A stretch of 64,000 bases of DNA from Bacteroidales bacterium (GTDB taxonomy: Bacteria > Bacteroidota > Bacteroidia > Bacteroidales > F082): NCBI GenBank assembly GCA_028277395.1, contig JANQGJ010000071.1, positions 124,001 through 188,000 of the forward strand, written 5' to 3'. The notes beneath the pieces are model-generated. The model did no database searches, had not been told where the DNA came from, and was given only the letters and a program-made list of their open reading frames with translations. A program made the position numbers and the translations under genes. Below, piece by piece: positions 28,140 through 36,700 of this stretch (within the stretch, counting starts at the first letter, position 1; each line of letters opens with the position of its first letter).

Positions 28140-29045
28140 TTATTTTAGTGACTCAATGTATTCAATAATATTATTAATGTCCTCATCAGATAATATTCCA
28201 TCATATGGTGTCATTAAACCTGCCTGATAACCATCAACAACAGAGGATTTGGGGTTTTTAATTTTAGTAATTATATATTCTCTGTCAACCGTTATTTCCT
28301 CTTCTTTACCATCTTTAATTACAATTTCAGTTTTGCCCAGCAGGTTTTTAAAAGATGGACCAACCAGTTTACTTCCATCCCTGGTATGGCATGACAAACA
28401 GGCATTTTTTTTCAAAAGAGTTAAACCTGGATGTTCTGATGATGTATCAGGAGTACTCACAAGCCACTTATCAAAATCATTTGATTCAACAACACTAACA
28501 GTACTAAGCATATATGAATGTAATTGTCCGCAGTATTCTGCACATAATATGTCATACGTCCCCAGTTTCTGACCGGTAAACCACATCATGTAGTCTTTTC
28601 CCGGTACTACATCCTGTTTTACTCTGAAAGCTGGAATATACAATGCATGTAATACATCTTTTGATATCAGCTTTAGCTTTATCGGTTTATTTATGGGAAT
28701 AACGAGTGAGTCGGAGGTTTTGCCATCAGGATATTTAAATGACCATTTCCACATTTGACCGATCGCCTCTATTTCCATAGCATCATCAGGTGCGGTTAAC
28801 ATTGGTTTATATCCCATCCAGCCATACCAGAACATAATTAAAACAAGAATTGTCGGGATAACTGTCCATATTATTTCAAGATATGTATTGTGTGGTATGT
28901 TTGTAGCTACAGGATTGTTTTTTTTGCGATACCGAAAAAGAAAATAGATCATCACTACAGTAATGCCCACAAGAAAGAAAACCGATATGCCTAAAATCAG
29001 GTATAACGAAAAATCTACTCCTTCTACAAAATTTGATGCGTTCAT
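28140..29045 (-). CDS. coxB: Cytochrome c oxidase subunit II with fused cytochrome c domain (caa3 type)
   Basis: 301 residues. Two N-terminal transmembrane helices (about residues 12-35 and 55-75) are followed by a cupredoxin domain with the CuA site (AEYCGQLHSYM, with the second Cys just before AEY), then a class I cytochrome c domain with CXXCH in ACLSCHTRDGS and a distal Met in GLMTPYDG. The fused heme domain defines a caa3 enzyme, in which this domain receives electrons from soluble carriers or complex III. It is flanked by subunit IV and ctaB with 10-bp gaps. Confidence 0.95.
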   Translation of the reverse strand: MNASNFVEGVDFSLYLILGISVFFLVGITVVMIYFLFRYRKKNNPVATNIPHNTYLEIIWTVIPTILVLIMFWYGWMGYKPMLTAPDDAMEIEAIGQMWKWSFKYPDGKTSDSLVIPINKPIKLKLISKDVLHALYIPAFRVKQDVVPGKDYMMWFTGQKLGTYDILCAEYCGQLHSYMLSTVSVVESNDFDKWLVSTPDTSSEHPGLTLLKKNACLSCHTRDGSKLVGPSFKNLLGKTEIVIKDGKEEEITVDREYIITKIKNPKSSVVDGYQAGLMTPYDGILSDEDINNIIEYIESLK

Positions 29046-29055
29046 GTAATTGTTT

Positions 29056-29373
29056 TTATCTTGTTAAATAGTCGAATATCAGCATTATAAGAAAGACAAC
29101 GAAGAGTGCCATCACCACAAGAAGCATCACTCTGTAAATCCTGGGATCATACTTAAGATGCATAAAATAATATGCCACAACAAGTGCTTTAACACTGGCA
29201 ATAAATAATGCCGTAGCAACTGTGAGTGTATTGAGATCTGCACCATAAACAGAAATAAACACGGTCATAAAAGTTAACAGTATCAGGCTTACCCAGGTTC
29301 CAAAATGCTCAGAATAACTGGTAATATGCAATTCATCATCCTTATGATGATCAGTTTTATTGTGATTACTCAT
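29056..29373 (-). CDS. Cytochrome c oxidase subunit IV (CtaF/CoxD-like)
   Basis: 105 residues from the ATG at 29373, which lies 2 bp after the coxC stop. The N-terminus is His/Asp-rich and cytoplasmic (MSNHNKTDHHKDDEL). Three hydrophobic helices follow, with the typical VKALVVAYYFMHLKYD motif of prokaryotic subunit IV. It is a structural subunit of the oxidase in the cytoplasmic membrane. Longer upstream starts would overlap coxC. Confidence 0.9.
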   Translation of the reverse strand: MSNHNKTDHHKDDELHITSYSEHFGTWVSLILLTFMTVFISVYGADLNTLTVATALFIASVKALVVAYYFMHLKYDPRIYRVMLLVVMALFVVFLIMLIFDYLTR

Positions 29374-29375
29374 TT

Positions 29376-29999
29376 TTAATGTATTAGATAGAATAACGGG
29401 AACAGATAAATCCATATCAAATCCACAAGATGCCAGTATAATCCGGAATTTTCAAGGAGTTGATGTTTATTTTTATGTATTGATCCTTTCCTGATCTTGT
29501 TCATTACTATTAATATAAATATCATACCTACAACAACATGCAGACCATGTAATCCGGTCATGAAAAAGTACAGGTAAAAATAAAGTTGCTGACCGTGTGG
29601 CATAGAAATAAAGTGTTCCATACCAGGCCATAATCCGTGTTCAATTTTAGCTCCCCATTCAAAATACTTTATTACCAAAAAGATAACTGCTGCAAGTACC
29701 GTAAGAAACTGTAATCTGAGCGATAACTTCGTATTACCTAACTGAATAGCTGTTATGGACATTGCAATTGTCATACTACTTGTTAGTAGTACAACTGTGT
29801 TAATTGCACCAAGCCAGACATCTAGGTTAAAAGATGCGATAAGAAAATCATCAGAGTTTAATGACCTGTAAACCATGTAAACCATGAATAATCCTCCAAA
29901 CAACAATAACTCAGTGTATAAAAACAGCCACATGCCCAGTTTAGAAGCTTTTGCGTCGTAATTGTGACCTGAATTTGGTAATGAAAAGGTATGTTCCAT
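29376..29999 (-). CDS. coxC: Cytochrome c oxidase subunit III
   Basis: 207 residues with five predicted helices, as in the shorter bacterial subunit III. Family marks are [19 protein letters not shown] near the N-terminus, [14 protein letters not shown] and a C-terminal [18 protein letters not shown]. It supports proton uptake and stability of the oxidase. Gaps are 31 bp to coxA and 2 bp to subunit IV. Confidence 0.95.
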   Translation of the reverse strand: MEHTFSLPNSGHNYDAKASKLGMWLFLYTELLLFGGLFMVYMVYRSLNSDDFLIASFNLDVWLGAINTVVLLTSSMTIAMSITAIQLGNTKLSLRLQFLTVLAAVIFLVIKYFEWGAKIEHGLWPGMEHFISMPHGQQLYFYLYFFMTGLHGLHVVVGMIFILIVMNKIRKGSIHKNKHQLLENSGLYWHLVDLIWIYLFPLFYLIH

Positions 30000-30030
30000 G
30001 TTTTATCTTTTGGCTAATTGAAAACTAAGA

Positions 30031-31644
30031 TTATCCATTAATTGCATTTGGGTAATTATAAGGTCCTCCTTTAACTAGTTCAGGAGCCTTATCAAAGTTA
30101 TGTAGTGGGGGAGGTGATTTTGTTTGCCATTCAAGTGTAATTCCGTTCCATGGATTAGGCTCTGATACAGGTTTGGAAAAATATCCCTTAATGAGATTGT
30201 AAACCATTAATAGTAAGCCTGTCACAAGAATCCATGACCCGTATGTTGAAATCTGGTTAAATGTGTGAAACTCGGGCAGGTAGTCATAATATCTACGTGG
30301 CATTCCCATAATCCCTAAGATAAACATTGGGAAATACAGCATATTGAATCCGATGAACAATATTGCAAAAGCCAGATTTGCTACTGTTCTGTTGTACATT
30401 TTACCCCACATTTTAGGATACCAGTAATGTAATGCTCCAAAAAATGCGAAGCCGGTACCACCAAACATAACGTAATGGAAATGTCCGACTACAAAATAAG
30501 TGTCATGGAGGTGTACATCAGCAGCAAGAGCTCCATTTACAAGTCCTGTTAACCCACCAATCAGGAAATTAAATATGAATCCTACTGCAAACAGCAACGG
30601 TACCTGTATGTTAATGGAACCTTTGTACAATGTTGCAAGCCAGTTGAATACTTTTATGGATGTTGGTATTGCCACAAAAAAGGTAAGGATTGAGAAAATA
30701 TATGCTGCCGGACCACTCATTCCAGATGTAAACATGTGGTGTCCCCATACGAAATAACCTACAAATGCAATCGCCATACTTGAGTAAGCAATAGCCTTAT
30801 ATCCAAAAATTGTTCTTTGTGCAAACGTGGGGATTATTTCACTCACAATACCCATTGCAGGAAGTGCCATAATGTATACTGCCGGATGAGAATATATCCA
30901 GAATAAATGCTGATAAAGTATTGGATCACCTCCAATGGAAGGATCAAAAAGACCGATCCCAAGAATTCGTTCGGCAACTATCATCAACAGAGTAATGCCT
31001 ATAATAGGAGTTGCCAGAAGTTGTATCCACGATGTAGCATAAAGAGCCCATGAAAACAGTGGCATATCATTAAATCCCATGCCGGGAGCACGTAACCGGT
31101 GTATAGTTACAATGAAGTTTAGTCCGGTTAGTATTGACGAAAAACCCAGAATGAAGGCTGCCAATACCGATAGCGATACATTAGTACCTGTTTTTACACT
31201 GTAGGGAGCATAAAATGTCCAACCTGTGTCTGCAGGACCATCTCCAAATACGAGTGTGGATAAGGCAAAAAGTGCACCGACCACATAAAGCCACCATGAC
31301 ATTAAGTTAAGCTTTGGAAAAGCAACATCATCCGTTCCAAGCATTATTGGTAAAAAGAAGTTCCCGAAAACTGCTGGAATACTTGGAATTATGAACAGGA
31401 AGATCATTATTACACCATGAAGTGTAAACACCTGGTTATACGTTTGTGCTTCAATTATATCTCTTCCAGGGTTTAGTAACTCTAATCTCATTAGTACTCC
31501 CAGGGCAACCCCGACCAGAAAAAATGCCCCTACGGAATATAAATATAATAAGCCGATTCTCTTATGATCTAATGTAAATATCCATGAGAACAGCCCTTTT
31601 TTTACCTGTAAATAGTTGGGCTGTGATATTTCAGATTCTGTCAT
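30031..31644 (-). CDS. coxA: Cytochrome c oxidase subunit I (heme-copper oxidase, A2 type)
   Basis: 537 residues with about twelve helices. Binds the low-spin heme and the heme a3-CuB centre and pumps protons. The CuB histidine and cross-linked tyrosine lie in IYSHPAVYIM; the YSHP form, not GHPEVY, marks an A2-type enzyme. Other conserved pieces are FTLHGVIMIF, WGHHMFTSGM, and DTYFVVGHFHYVMFGG, which holds the heme ligands. The gene begins 1 bp from the end of the Sco gene, so the two are probably translationally coupled. Confidence 0.97.
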   Translation of the reverse strand: MTESEISQPNYLQVKKGLFSWIFTLDHKRIGLLYLYSVGAFFLVGVALGVLMRLELLNPGRDIIEAQTYNQVFTLHGVIMIFLFIIPSIPAVFGNFFLPIMLGTDDVAFPKLNLMSWWLYVVGALFALSTLVFGDGPADTGWTFYAPYSVKTGTNVSLSVLAAFILGFSSILTGLNFIVTIHRLRAPGMGFNDMPLFSWALYATSWIQLLATPIIGITLLMIVAERILGIGLFDPSIGGDPILYQHLFWIYSHPAVYIMALPAMGIVSEIIPTFAQRTIFGYKAIAYSSMAIAFVGYFVWGHHMFTSGMSGPAAYIFSILTFFVAIPTSIKVFNWLATLYKGSINIQVPLLFAVGFIFNFLIGGLTGLVNGALAADVHLHDTYFVVGHFHYVMFGGTGFAFFGALHYWYPKMWGKMYNRTVANLAFAILFIGFNMLYFPMFILGIMGMPRRYYDYLPEFHTFNQISTYGSWILVTGLLLMVYNLIKGYFSKPVSEPNPWNGITLEWQTKSPPPLHNFDKAPELVKGGPYNYPNAING

Positions 31645-31645
31645 G

Positions 31646-32428
31646 TTATTGTGATTTTATTTTTCTTCTTCCTCTGAATATCAGAGTGCTCAGTAATATA
31701 ATTGCAGCTGCCACGATTATCGTTCCAGATATTTTTGTAAAGTTCAAAACATATTTTTTTCCTTCGGGATCATAGCTGAAACAGTATTTCAACATTTTAT
31801 TTATGGTTGGCCCCGATTTTTCATCGGCTGCCTCAACCACTGCCATTTTCAGATCAAATGGTAAAAAATAAGTACTACCATATAAATACCTGGTTATTTT
31901 ACCTTTAGGACTAATAACTATTAATGTTCCGGGATGGATGTACTCTTTACCTTCTTTTTTAACTTTAAATCCAACCTGGTCAAGAAGCTTATTAATGGTT
32001 GTACTATCACCTGTAAAAAATTTCCATGAATCTTCTGTATTTCCGTGGCTAACCAGTTTTTGGTAAGTTTTCTTTTTCTTTCTGGCAAGTGGAGGCTTTT
32101 CTGTATGGGAAAAGCTTATAGTATAAGCCTGATAATCTTTACCAAGTTCTATGTTTGTTTTATCCATAGCTTCTGCAAATCCATTTAACAAAGGACTGCA
32201 AATTCCGGGACACTCATAATAAACAAGAGAAATTACGGTAGGTTTATCAATCGATTCTTTTAGGTTTACCTTATTGTAGAGTTCATCAGTAAAAATAAGG
32301 TCGTCACTAAGGTATTCGTCCAGATGTTCGTAAACACCAAGCTCATCCTGAGCCATTATAAAGAAAGAGATACCAAAGATCAGAACTAGCAGTAAACCAA
32401 TGCTTTTCCAGTTTGTTGTTGGTTTCAT
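31646..32428 (-). CDS. SCO1/SenC family copper chaperone, with C-terminal membrane anchor
   Basis: 260 residues. Delivers or reduces copper for the CuA site of subunit II, on the outer face of the membrane. An N-terminal signal/anchor helix is followed by a thioredoxin-fold domain with the copper CxxxC motif (YECPGICSPL) and the distal His in YIHPGTLIVI. Unusually it also has a C-terminal helix (SGTIIVAAAIILLSTLIF) with a basic end, so both ends may be in the membrane. It leads the caa3 operon, 1 bp before coxA. Confidence 0.92.
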   Translation of the reverse strand: MKPTTNWKSIGLLLVLIFGISFFIMAQDELGVYEHLDEYLSDDLIFTDELYNKVNLKESIDKPTVISLVYYECPGICSPLLNGFAEAMDKTNIELGKDYQAYTISFSHTEKPPLARKKKKTYQKLVSHGNTEDSWKFFTGDSTTINKLLDQVGFKVKKEGKEYIHPGTLIVISPKGKITRYLYGSTYFLPFDLKMAVVEAADEKSGPTINKMLKYCFSYDPEGKKYVLNFTKISGTIIVAAAIILLSTLIFRGRRKIKSQ

Positions 32429-32504
32429 TTATAGTATGATATAGTATGTATTTTTATGGCGGCTAATTTAGAATAAATCTAAATAAAAACAGAAGTACCA
32501 AGTA

Positions 32505-32608
32505 TGATATTTAGCATAGTTGGATAAATATACTTCACCAGGGGATCATTCGGATTGTGGTAATAGCTTGTTTTCTTTAGCTATTTCGTTGATCAATGCT
32601 AAATATCA
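32505..32608. repeat. Long-range 13-bp inverted repeat in an intergenic region
   Basis: TGATATTTAGCAT (32505-32517) is the exact reverse complement of 32596-32608; the 78-bp spacer contains further partial complementarity. The pair lies in the 237-bp gap between the Sco and DUF4920 genes. It could be a leader structure of the caa3 operon, a degenerate miniature element, or chance. Confidence 0.4.
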
Positions 32609-32665
32609 GATATGCCGCTAATAAAGCGACAGGTGATTATAATTAAGAAAGCAAATGGGTTAGGA

Positions 32666-33166
32666 TTATTCAATAATAACTACCCCGATAGTTTCAAACG
32701 AATATTCGGCTTTGGGTGAAACAATGGTATCTATTTCACTTTGTGGGTAACCTTCATCCTGAGCCATTTTCTTTAGCATTTCAACAGGTATGACCTCTTT
32801 ATAAGCAGTTCCTTCAATTATAACTCTCTTACCTGCCAGTTCTTTTGGTACAACAAATGCATCATCTTTAAAAGTAACATGTACAGTGTTATCATTTCCG
32901 ATATCTATTTCCAACCAGCAACCTGAGTACTGACAAACATCGGTTACAGTACCTGTAAGTTTCGTTATTATTTTATCGTTTGATTTCATGAGTGAGGGGA
33001 GTTCGTATGAGTCGGTTGCATCTGCCAAATCAATCTCTTTACCAAACACATCCGGGTTTGTATTTTCTGTTTGTTCAGAGTTAGTTTCCTTGTTGGTAGT
33101 ATTGCTCCTGTTCTCACATGATGCTAAAATGCTGAGTGTAATAATGATAGCTATTATTTTTTTCAT
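32666..33166 (-). CDS. DUF4920 lipoprotein
   Basis: 166 residues with a lipobox (LSILASC, Cys17) and a Thr/Asn/Glu-rich linker to about residue 40. The remaining domain is DUF4920, an OB-like fold with the characteristic VTDVCQYSGCWLEID and ending in a FETIGVVIIE strand. The conserved CQxxGCW cysteines could bind metal or form a disulfide, but no function is established. It lies between a small cytochrome c gene and the caa3 operon, which suggests a tie to oxidase or copper handling; that is inference. Confidence 0.8.
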   Translation of the reverse strand: MKKIIAIIITLSILASCENRSNTTNKETNSEQTENTNPDVFGKEIDLADATDSYELPSLMKSNDKIITKLTGTVTDVCQYSGCWLEIDIGNDNTVHVTFKDDAFVVPKELAGKRVIIEGTAYKEVIPVEMLKKMAQDEGYPQSEIDTIVSPKAEYSFETIGVVIIE

Positions 33167-33177
33167 AGCTGGATTTT

Positions 33178-33213
33178 AAAAAAAATGCAGACTATAATAA
33201 ATAATCTGCATTT
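33178..33213 (-). terminator. Rho-independent terminator of the small cytochrome c gene
   Basis: In minus-strand RNA the 9-bp stem 33213-33205 / 33191-33183 (13-nt loop) is followed by about eight U. It ends the cytochrome c transcript before the DUF4920 gene. Confidence 0.75.
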
Positions 33214-33234
33214 CAAAAGCGATATGACTATTTG

Positions 33235-33648
33235 TTATCTAACGATTTTAATGTCTTTAACTTCTTCAAGTGTTATAGTTCCCCCGTCGTTGCCCCATGC
33301 ATTTAGTATGTAATTAATTACATCAACAGCATCCTGGTGCGTATCTACCTGAAATGGCATCGGCATATTATATGTTACACCGTTAACAACCATTTCTTCA
33401 TGTGAACCATTCAGAACCTGCTCAACAGCACGTTTTTTATCTGCAAAAAGATAATCTGAATCCTTAAGAGGAGGGAAAGCATTTGGAATTCCCAGGCCTG
33501 TTACCTGATGACATGCGACGCATTTAGCGGTATATATTTTTGCCCCGTTAGGAAATTTCGCTGCAGCAGGATCATCTCCCTGCATATTTCCAAATGATAA
33601 TGTTGAAATTAATGTAAATATTAAACTAAATGTTATTGTTCTTTTCAT
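33235..33648 (-). CDS. Secreted class I cytochrome c
   Basis: 137 residues with a signal peptide and one heme site, CVACHQVTG. The distal ligand is probably a Met in YNMPMPFQ. The rest matches small class I c-type cytochromes, with an extra C-terminal strand (GGTITLEEVKDIKIVR). It is periplasmic and may carry electrons to the caa3 or cbb3 oxidase on either side; the partner cannot be proved here. It is bounded by its own terminator. Confidence 0.9.
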   Translation of the reverse strand: MKRTITFSLIFTLISTLSFGNMQGDDPAAAKFPNGAKIYTAKCVACHQVTGLGIPNAFPPLKDSDYLFADKKRAVEQVLNGSHEEMVVNGVTYNMPMPFQVDTHQDAVDVINYILNAWGNDGGTITLEEVKDIKIVR

Positions 33649-33810
33649 GATTAATTAGTTAGAATTATTAAACGCAAAATTACTAAAGATATTTTATTTA
33701 GAAGTAGTCTATACAATAAATTTGAACTATTTTAATTATTTACTTTGAGATTTTTAAGTAGTTTGATGTCAGGCACATAGGTTGCTTGGTTGTGTTAAAA
33801 CAATCAATGT

Positions 33811-34578
33811 TTAATTACTTCCACAGCAACTCATCCTTTTCGTGGTACCATCATCTTCACCTTTGTTGTTCATATTCATCCTTTTTTCATGAGGAGTAAG
33901 CTTTTTTTTCGGGGGACTTATATAAGGAATACCAAGAGATAATCCGCGGAGTATAAATATTACTCCAAGTAATATAATAAAAGCAGAAAGTATCCTGGAA
34001 TATCTTTTTCTAAATGCATTACCAATCAGGTTTCCAATTAATGGTATTGCAAGCATTACAGGTATAGTACCCAATCCGAAAATTGCCATATATAAAACTC
34101 CGCTTAAAAGATCGTTTGTGTTTATAGCTCCTGCAATTGCTACATACACCAGGCCACATGGAAGTAAACCATTTAACAACCCTATCAGGAATAAAGAGGG
34201 TATGGAACTAATCGCAAACAGTCGCCGGAAGCTCCTTATTAGTTTTCCTGCAAAACCAAAAAAGAATTGTTCAATACGTATTTTACCTCTGAACAGGGCA
34301 GGAGTAATGATTGATAGTATCATGACTATACCAAGTATTATGGATGCCCACTGTTGTAATCCGGCCATTTCTATTCCCTGCCCCATAAGACCGAATATGG
34401 CTCCCAGGATAGCATAAGTAATTATTCTTCCAATGTTGTAAATCACTCCACCTGTAATTCTGGATAGTATTCCTTTATTCCCAAGTGGTAAGGCAATGGC
34501 AATGGGACCACACATTCCTATGCAATGCAAACTGCCTATTAATCCTGTAATTAAGGCAAATATGTATAACTCATACAT
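33811..34578 (-). CDS. DsbD_2/SafE-like membrane protein of the cbb3 assembly cluster
   Basis: 255 residues with six hydrophobic segments and the family's two signatures, GLIGSLHCIGMCGPIAIALP near the N-terminus and LPCGLVYVAIAGAI in the middle. It matches the cytochrome c biogenesis transmembrane (DsbD_2, often called sulfite exporter SafE) family. Homologues sit beside ccoH/fixH and ccoI and are linked to copper supply for cbb3 oxidase. The C-terminal tail ends with MSCCGSN, a possible metal ligand. It overlaps almost directly (2-bp gap) with ccoH. Confidence 0.85.
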   Translation of the reverse strand: MYELYIFALITGLIGSLHCIGMCGPIAIALPLGNKGILSRITGGVIYNIGRIITYAILGAIFGLMGQGIEMAGLQQWASIILGIVMILSIITPALFRGKIRIEQFFFGFAGKLIRSFRRLFAISSIPSLFLIGLLNGLLPCGLVYVAIAGAINTNDLLSGVLYMAIFGLGTIPVMLAIPLIGNLIGNAFRKRYSRILSAFIILLGVIFILRGLSLGIPYISPPKKKLTPHEKRMNMNNKGEDDGTTKRMSCCGSN

Positions 34579-34580
34579 AA

Positions 34581-35021
34581 TTATTTTATATAGAAGGTTT
34601 TCTCAACATAATACTCATTCTGAAGATGCTTCCAGTTGAACTTTATCTTATATTTTCCCAAAACAAACTCTGATTTTGGTATAATTATCTCATGAAGATC
34701 ATTTATTATCAGATCATAAACACGGTCCAGATCATTATCTGATGGTCTGAAAAATGTTATTGTTCCGCTATCTACAACTATATCCGGTGTTTTTATAACT
34801 ACACTCTCAATATTCTGGTTTATTTCAAAATCTGCATTTATTTTCTGTGCATTTGCAATAGCATCAATACGCTGTTGATAAACCAATCCCTTCGGGTAAT
34901 AGTCTTTTTCTACCAGTCCGACATCATAGTTAAAACTTATATAAACAAAACTCAATATGAAAAGAATAAATGCTATTATCCAGATTGCCAGTTTAGTACC
35001 CCAGTTCCATTTAATTTTCAT
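34581..35021 (-). CDS. ccoH: FixH/CcoH family cbb3 assembly protein
   Basis: 146 residues: one N-terminal membrane helix (LAIWIIAFILFILSFVYI), then VEKDYYPKGLVYQQRI, the conserved family motif, and a periplasmic Ig-like domain. Needed for assembly of cbb3 oxidase in known systems. It lies 33 bp after ccoG and 2 bp before the DsbD_2-like gene, forming a three-gene assembly unit. Confidence 0.9.
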   Translation of the reverse strand: MKIKWNWGTKLAIWIIAFILFILSFVYISFNYDVGLVEKDYYPKGLVYQQRIDAIANAQKINADFEINQNIESVVIKTPDIVVDSGTITFFRPSDNDLDRVYDLIINDLHEIIIPKSEFVLGKYKIKFNWKHLQNEYYVEKTFYIK

Positions 35022-35054
35022 TCCACAATTTTTTAGACAAAAATAATTCGTTAA

Positions 35055-36467
35055 TTATTTATCAAGCGATCCTGGCCCGACAAATGTACTCTCATAAGTA
35101 TCAACCTTAATATCATCTTTGTATAACCCAATCACAATAGGTGTGTTTGATGAATTCAAATCATTCTTATCTATTATGATCAGGAAAGTACCCTTACCAA
35201 CTTCACCAACTTCAACAGGAATGTTTTCCTGAATATGTTTTACTCTTCCGTTCTGTGATTCAAGTTTATACTCAATTTTAAGTGGTTGAGACGATTTGTT
35301 TACAAGATTAAAATTATAAATATTACTTAAACTATCAGCTCCGTAATTCTGATATAAAGAACCCCTTGCTCTTAATATAGTCGATTCAAAATCACCTCTT
35401 AACATAAACAAATAACCAACAAAAAAGAGTAGTAATACAAGCACAACAGAATATGCTACTGATCTGGTATTAAAGATTGACTTCTTTCCCGTTTCAATTC
35501 CTTTTTCAGAATCGTATCTTATCAATCCCCTTGGTTTCTTAACTCTGTCCATCACCGAATTACAAGCATCAATACATGCAGTACAATTAATACATTCCAG
35601 TTGTGTTCCGTTTCTGATATCAATCCCTGTAGGACAGACTACCACACATGCATTACAATCAATACAGTCACCGTTTTTCGATAACCCACTTTTATCTAAA
35701 GGCCCGCGTGGTTCTCCGCGTTTGTAGTCATAGCCCACAATAATAGATTTATCGTCAACCAGGACACCCTGTAATCTACCATATGGACATGCAATTGTAC
35801 AAACCTGCTCCCGAAAAAATGCGAAAACGAAGTAAAAAACACCTGAAAAAATTATTAAGCCAATATAACCGGCTGTATTATTGAACGGACCTTCTGACAA
35901 AAAGTCTATTACATTATCAATTCCAATTATGTATGCCAGGAAAGTAGCTGATGTAATCAGGGCAATAATAAAAAATACTGTGTGTTTGGTTGATTTTTTA
36001 ATAAATTTCTCAAAGTTCATTGGTTGACTATCCAGCCTCCGCTGATTTGCAGGACCACCTTCTATCAAATATTCAATTTGCCTGAATACAAACTCCATAA
36101 AAATTGTTTGTGGACACACCCAACCACAGAATAACCTTCCATAAATAACTGTAAACAGAACTATGAAAACTATCAAAGTTATAAACGAAAGAAGGATCAG
36201 ATGAAAGTCTTGTGGCCAGAATACTATTCCAAAGATTACAAATTTACGTTGTAATACATCAAAAAGCATAATCGGTTCATTTCCAATTTTTATAAATGGG
36301 CCAATATAAAAAATCGCAAGAAGTATTATTGCAAGTATCTTCCTTTGATTGAATAGTTTACCACTTGCTTTTTTAGCATATATCCATATTCTTTTTCCAT
36401 CGTTTGCTACTGTGGAAAGTTTATCCCTGAAATAATCAGGAGTATTTTTAGTTTTTTTGGTTTCCAT
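35055..36467 (-). CDS. ccoG: CcoG (FixG/RdxA) cytochrome c oxidase accessory iron-sulfur protein
   Basis: 470 residues. Membrane helices in the N-terminal half carry CGWVCPQTIFMEFVFR, followed by QVCTIACPYGRLQG. Two ferredoxin-like 4Fe-4S motifs (CIDCNACVVVCPTGIDI and CINCTACIDACNS) follow, then a periplasmic Ig-like C-terminus. CcoG is a copper reductase that helps load CuB of cbb3 oxidase. The 233-bp upstream gap holds the ccoP terminator and a 17-bp palindrome, so it may have its own promoter. Confidence 0.95.
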   Translation of the reverse strand: METKKTKNTPDYFRDKLSTVANDGKRIWIYAKKASGKLFNQRKILAIILLAIFYIGPFIKIGNEPIMLFDVLQRKFVIFGIVFWPQDFHLILLSFITLIVFIVLFTVIYGRLFCGWVCPQTIFMEFVFRQIEYLIEGGPANQRRLDSQPMNFEKFIKKSTKHTVFFIIALITSATFLAYIIGIDNVIDFLSEGPFNNTAGYIGLIIFSGVFYFVFAFFREQVCTIACPYGRLQGVLVDDKSIIVGYDYKRGEPRGPLDKSGLSKNGDCIDCNACVVVCPTGIDIRNGTQLECINCTACIDACNSVMDRVKKPRGLIRYDSEKGIETGKKSIFNTRSVAYSVVLVLLLFFVGYLFMLRGDFESTILRARGSLYQNYGADSLSNIYNFNLVNKSSQPLKIEYKLESQNGRVKHIQENIPVEVGEVGKGTFLIIIDKNDLNSSNTPIVIGLYKDDIKVDTYESTFVGPGSLDK

Positions 36468-36582
36468 AACCTATACCAGATGTTATAATTATTTACTACT
36501 AAAGAACCAGTTTAGTAAAAAGTTTATAAAGTTATGTATTTTGTGAAATATATCATAAAATAATGATAAGTAATCAATTTAA

Positions 36583-36599
36583 CCCCTGAAATTCAGGGG
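36583..36599. repeat. 17-bp palindrome upstream of ccoG, possible operator
   Basis: CCCCTGAA-A-TTCAGGGG, perfect 8-bp arms with one central base, lies between the ccoP terminator and the ccoG start (116 bp upstream). The GC-rich arms stand out in an AT-rich gap. It could be a regulator binding site or a small hairpin. Confidence 0.35.
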
Positions 36600-36639
36600 A
36601 GTATAAGTGGATAATTTCATTAATTCATATTGCTTTAAT

Positions 36640-36673
36640 CAAAAGCAAGAAGCCGGATATTATATCCGGCTTC
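36640..36673 (-). terminator. Rho-independent terminator of the ccoS-ccoP operon
   Basis: A perfect 11-bp stem (GAAGCCGGATA 36649-36659 with 36663-36673, 3-nt loop) lies 28 bp after the ccoP stop and is followed by a U-containing run in the minus transcript. Confidence 0.8.
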
Positions 36674-36700
36674 TTTCACATTAATTATTTAATAGAAATA

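Noticed and set aside
32588-32597. TTGATCAA near 32590 as an FNR/CRP site
   Set aside because: The half-sites have no 4-bp spacer, and the sequence is not placed at a recognisable promoter.
33811-34578. A sulfite exporter as the literal function of the SafE-like gene
   Set aside because: The family name is misleading; the gene sits with ccoG and ccoH, and this branch is tied to cytochrome oxidase assembly.
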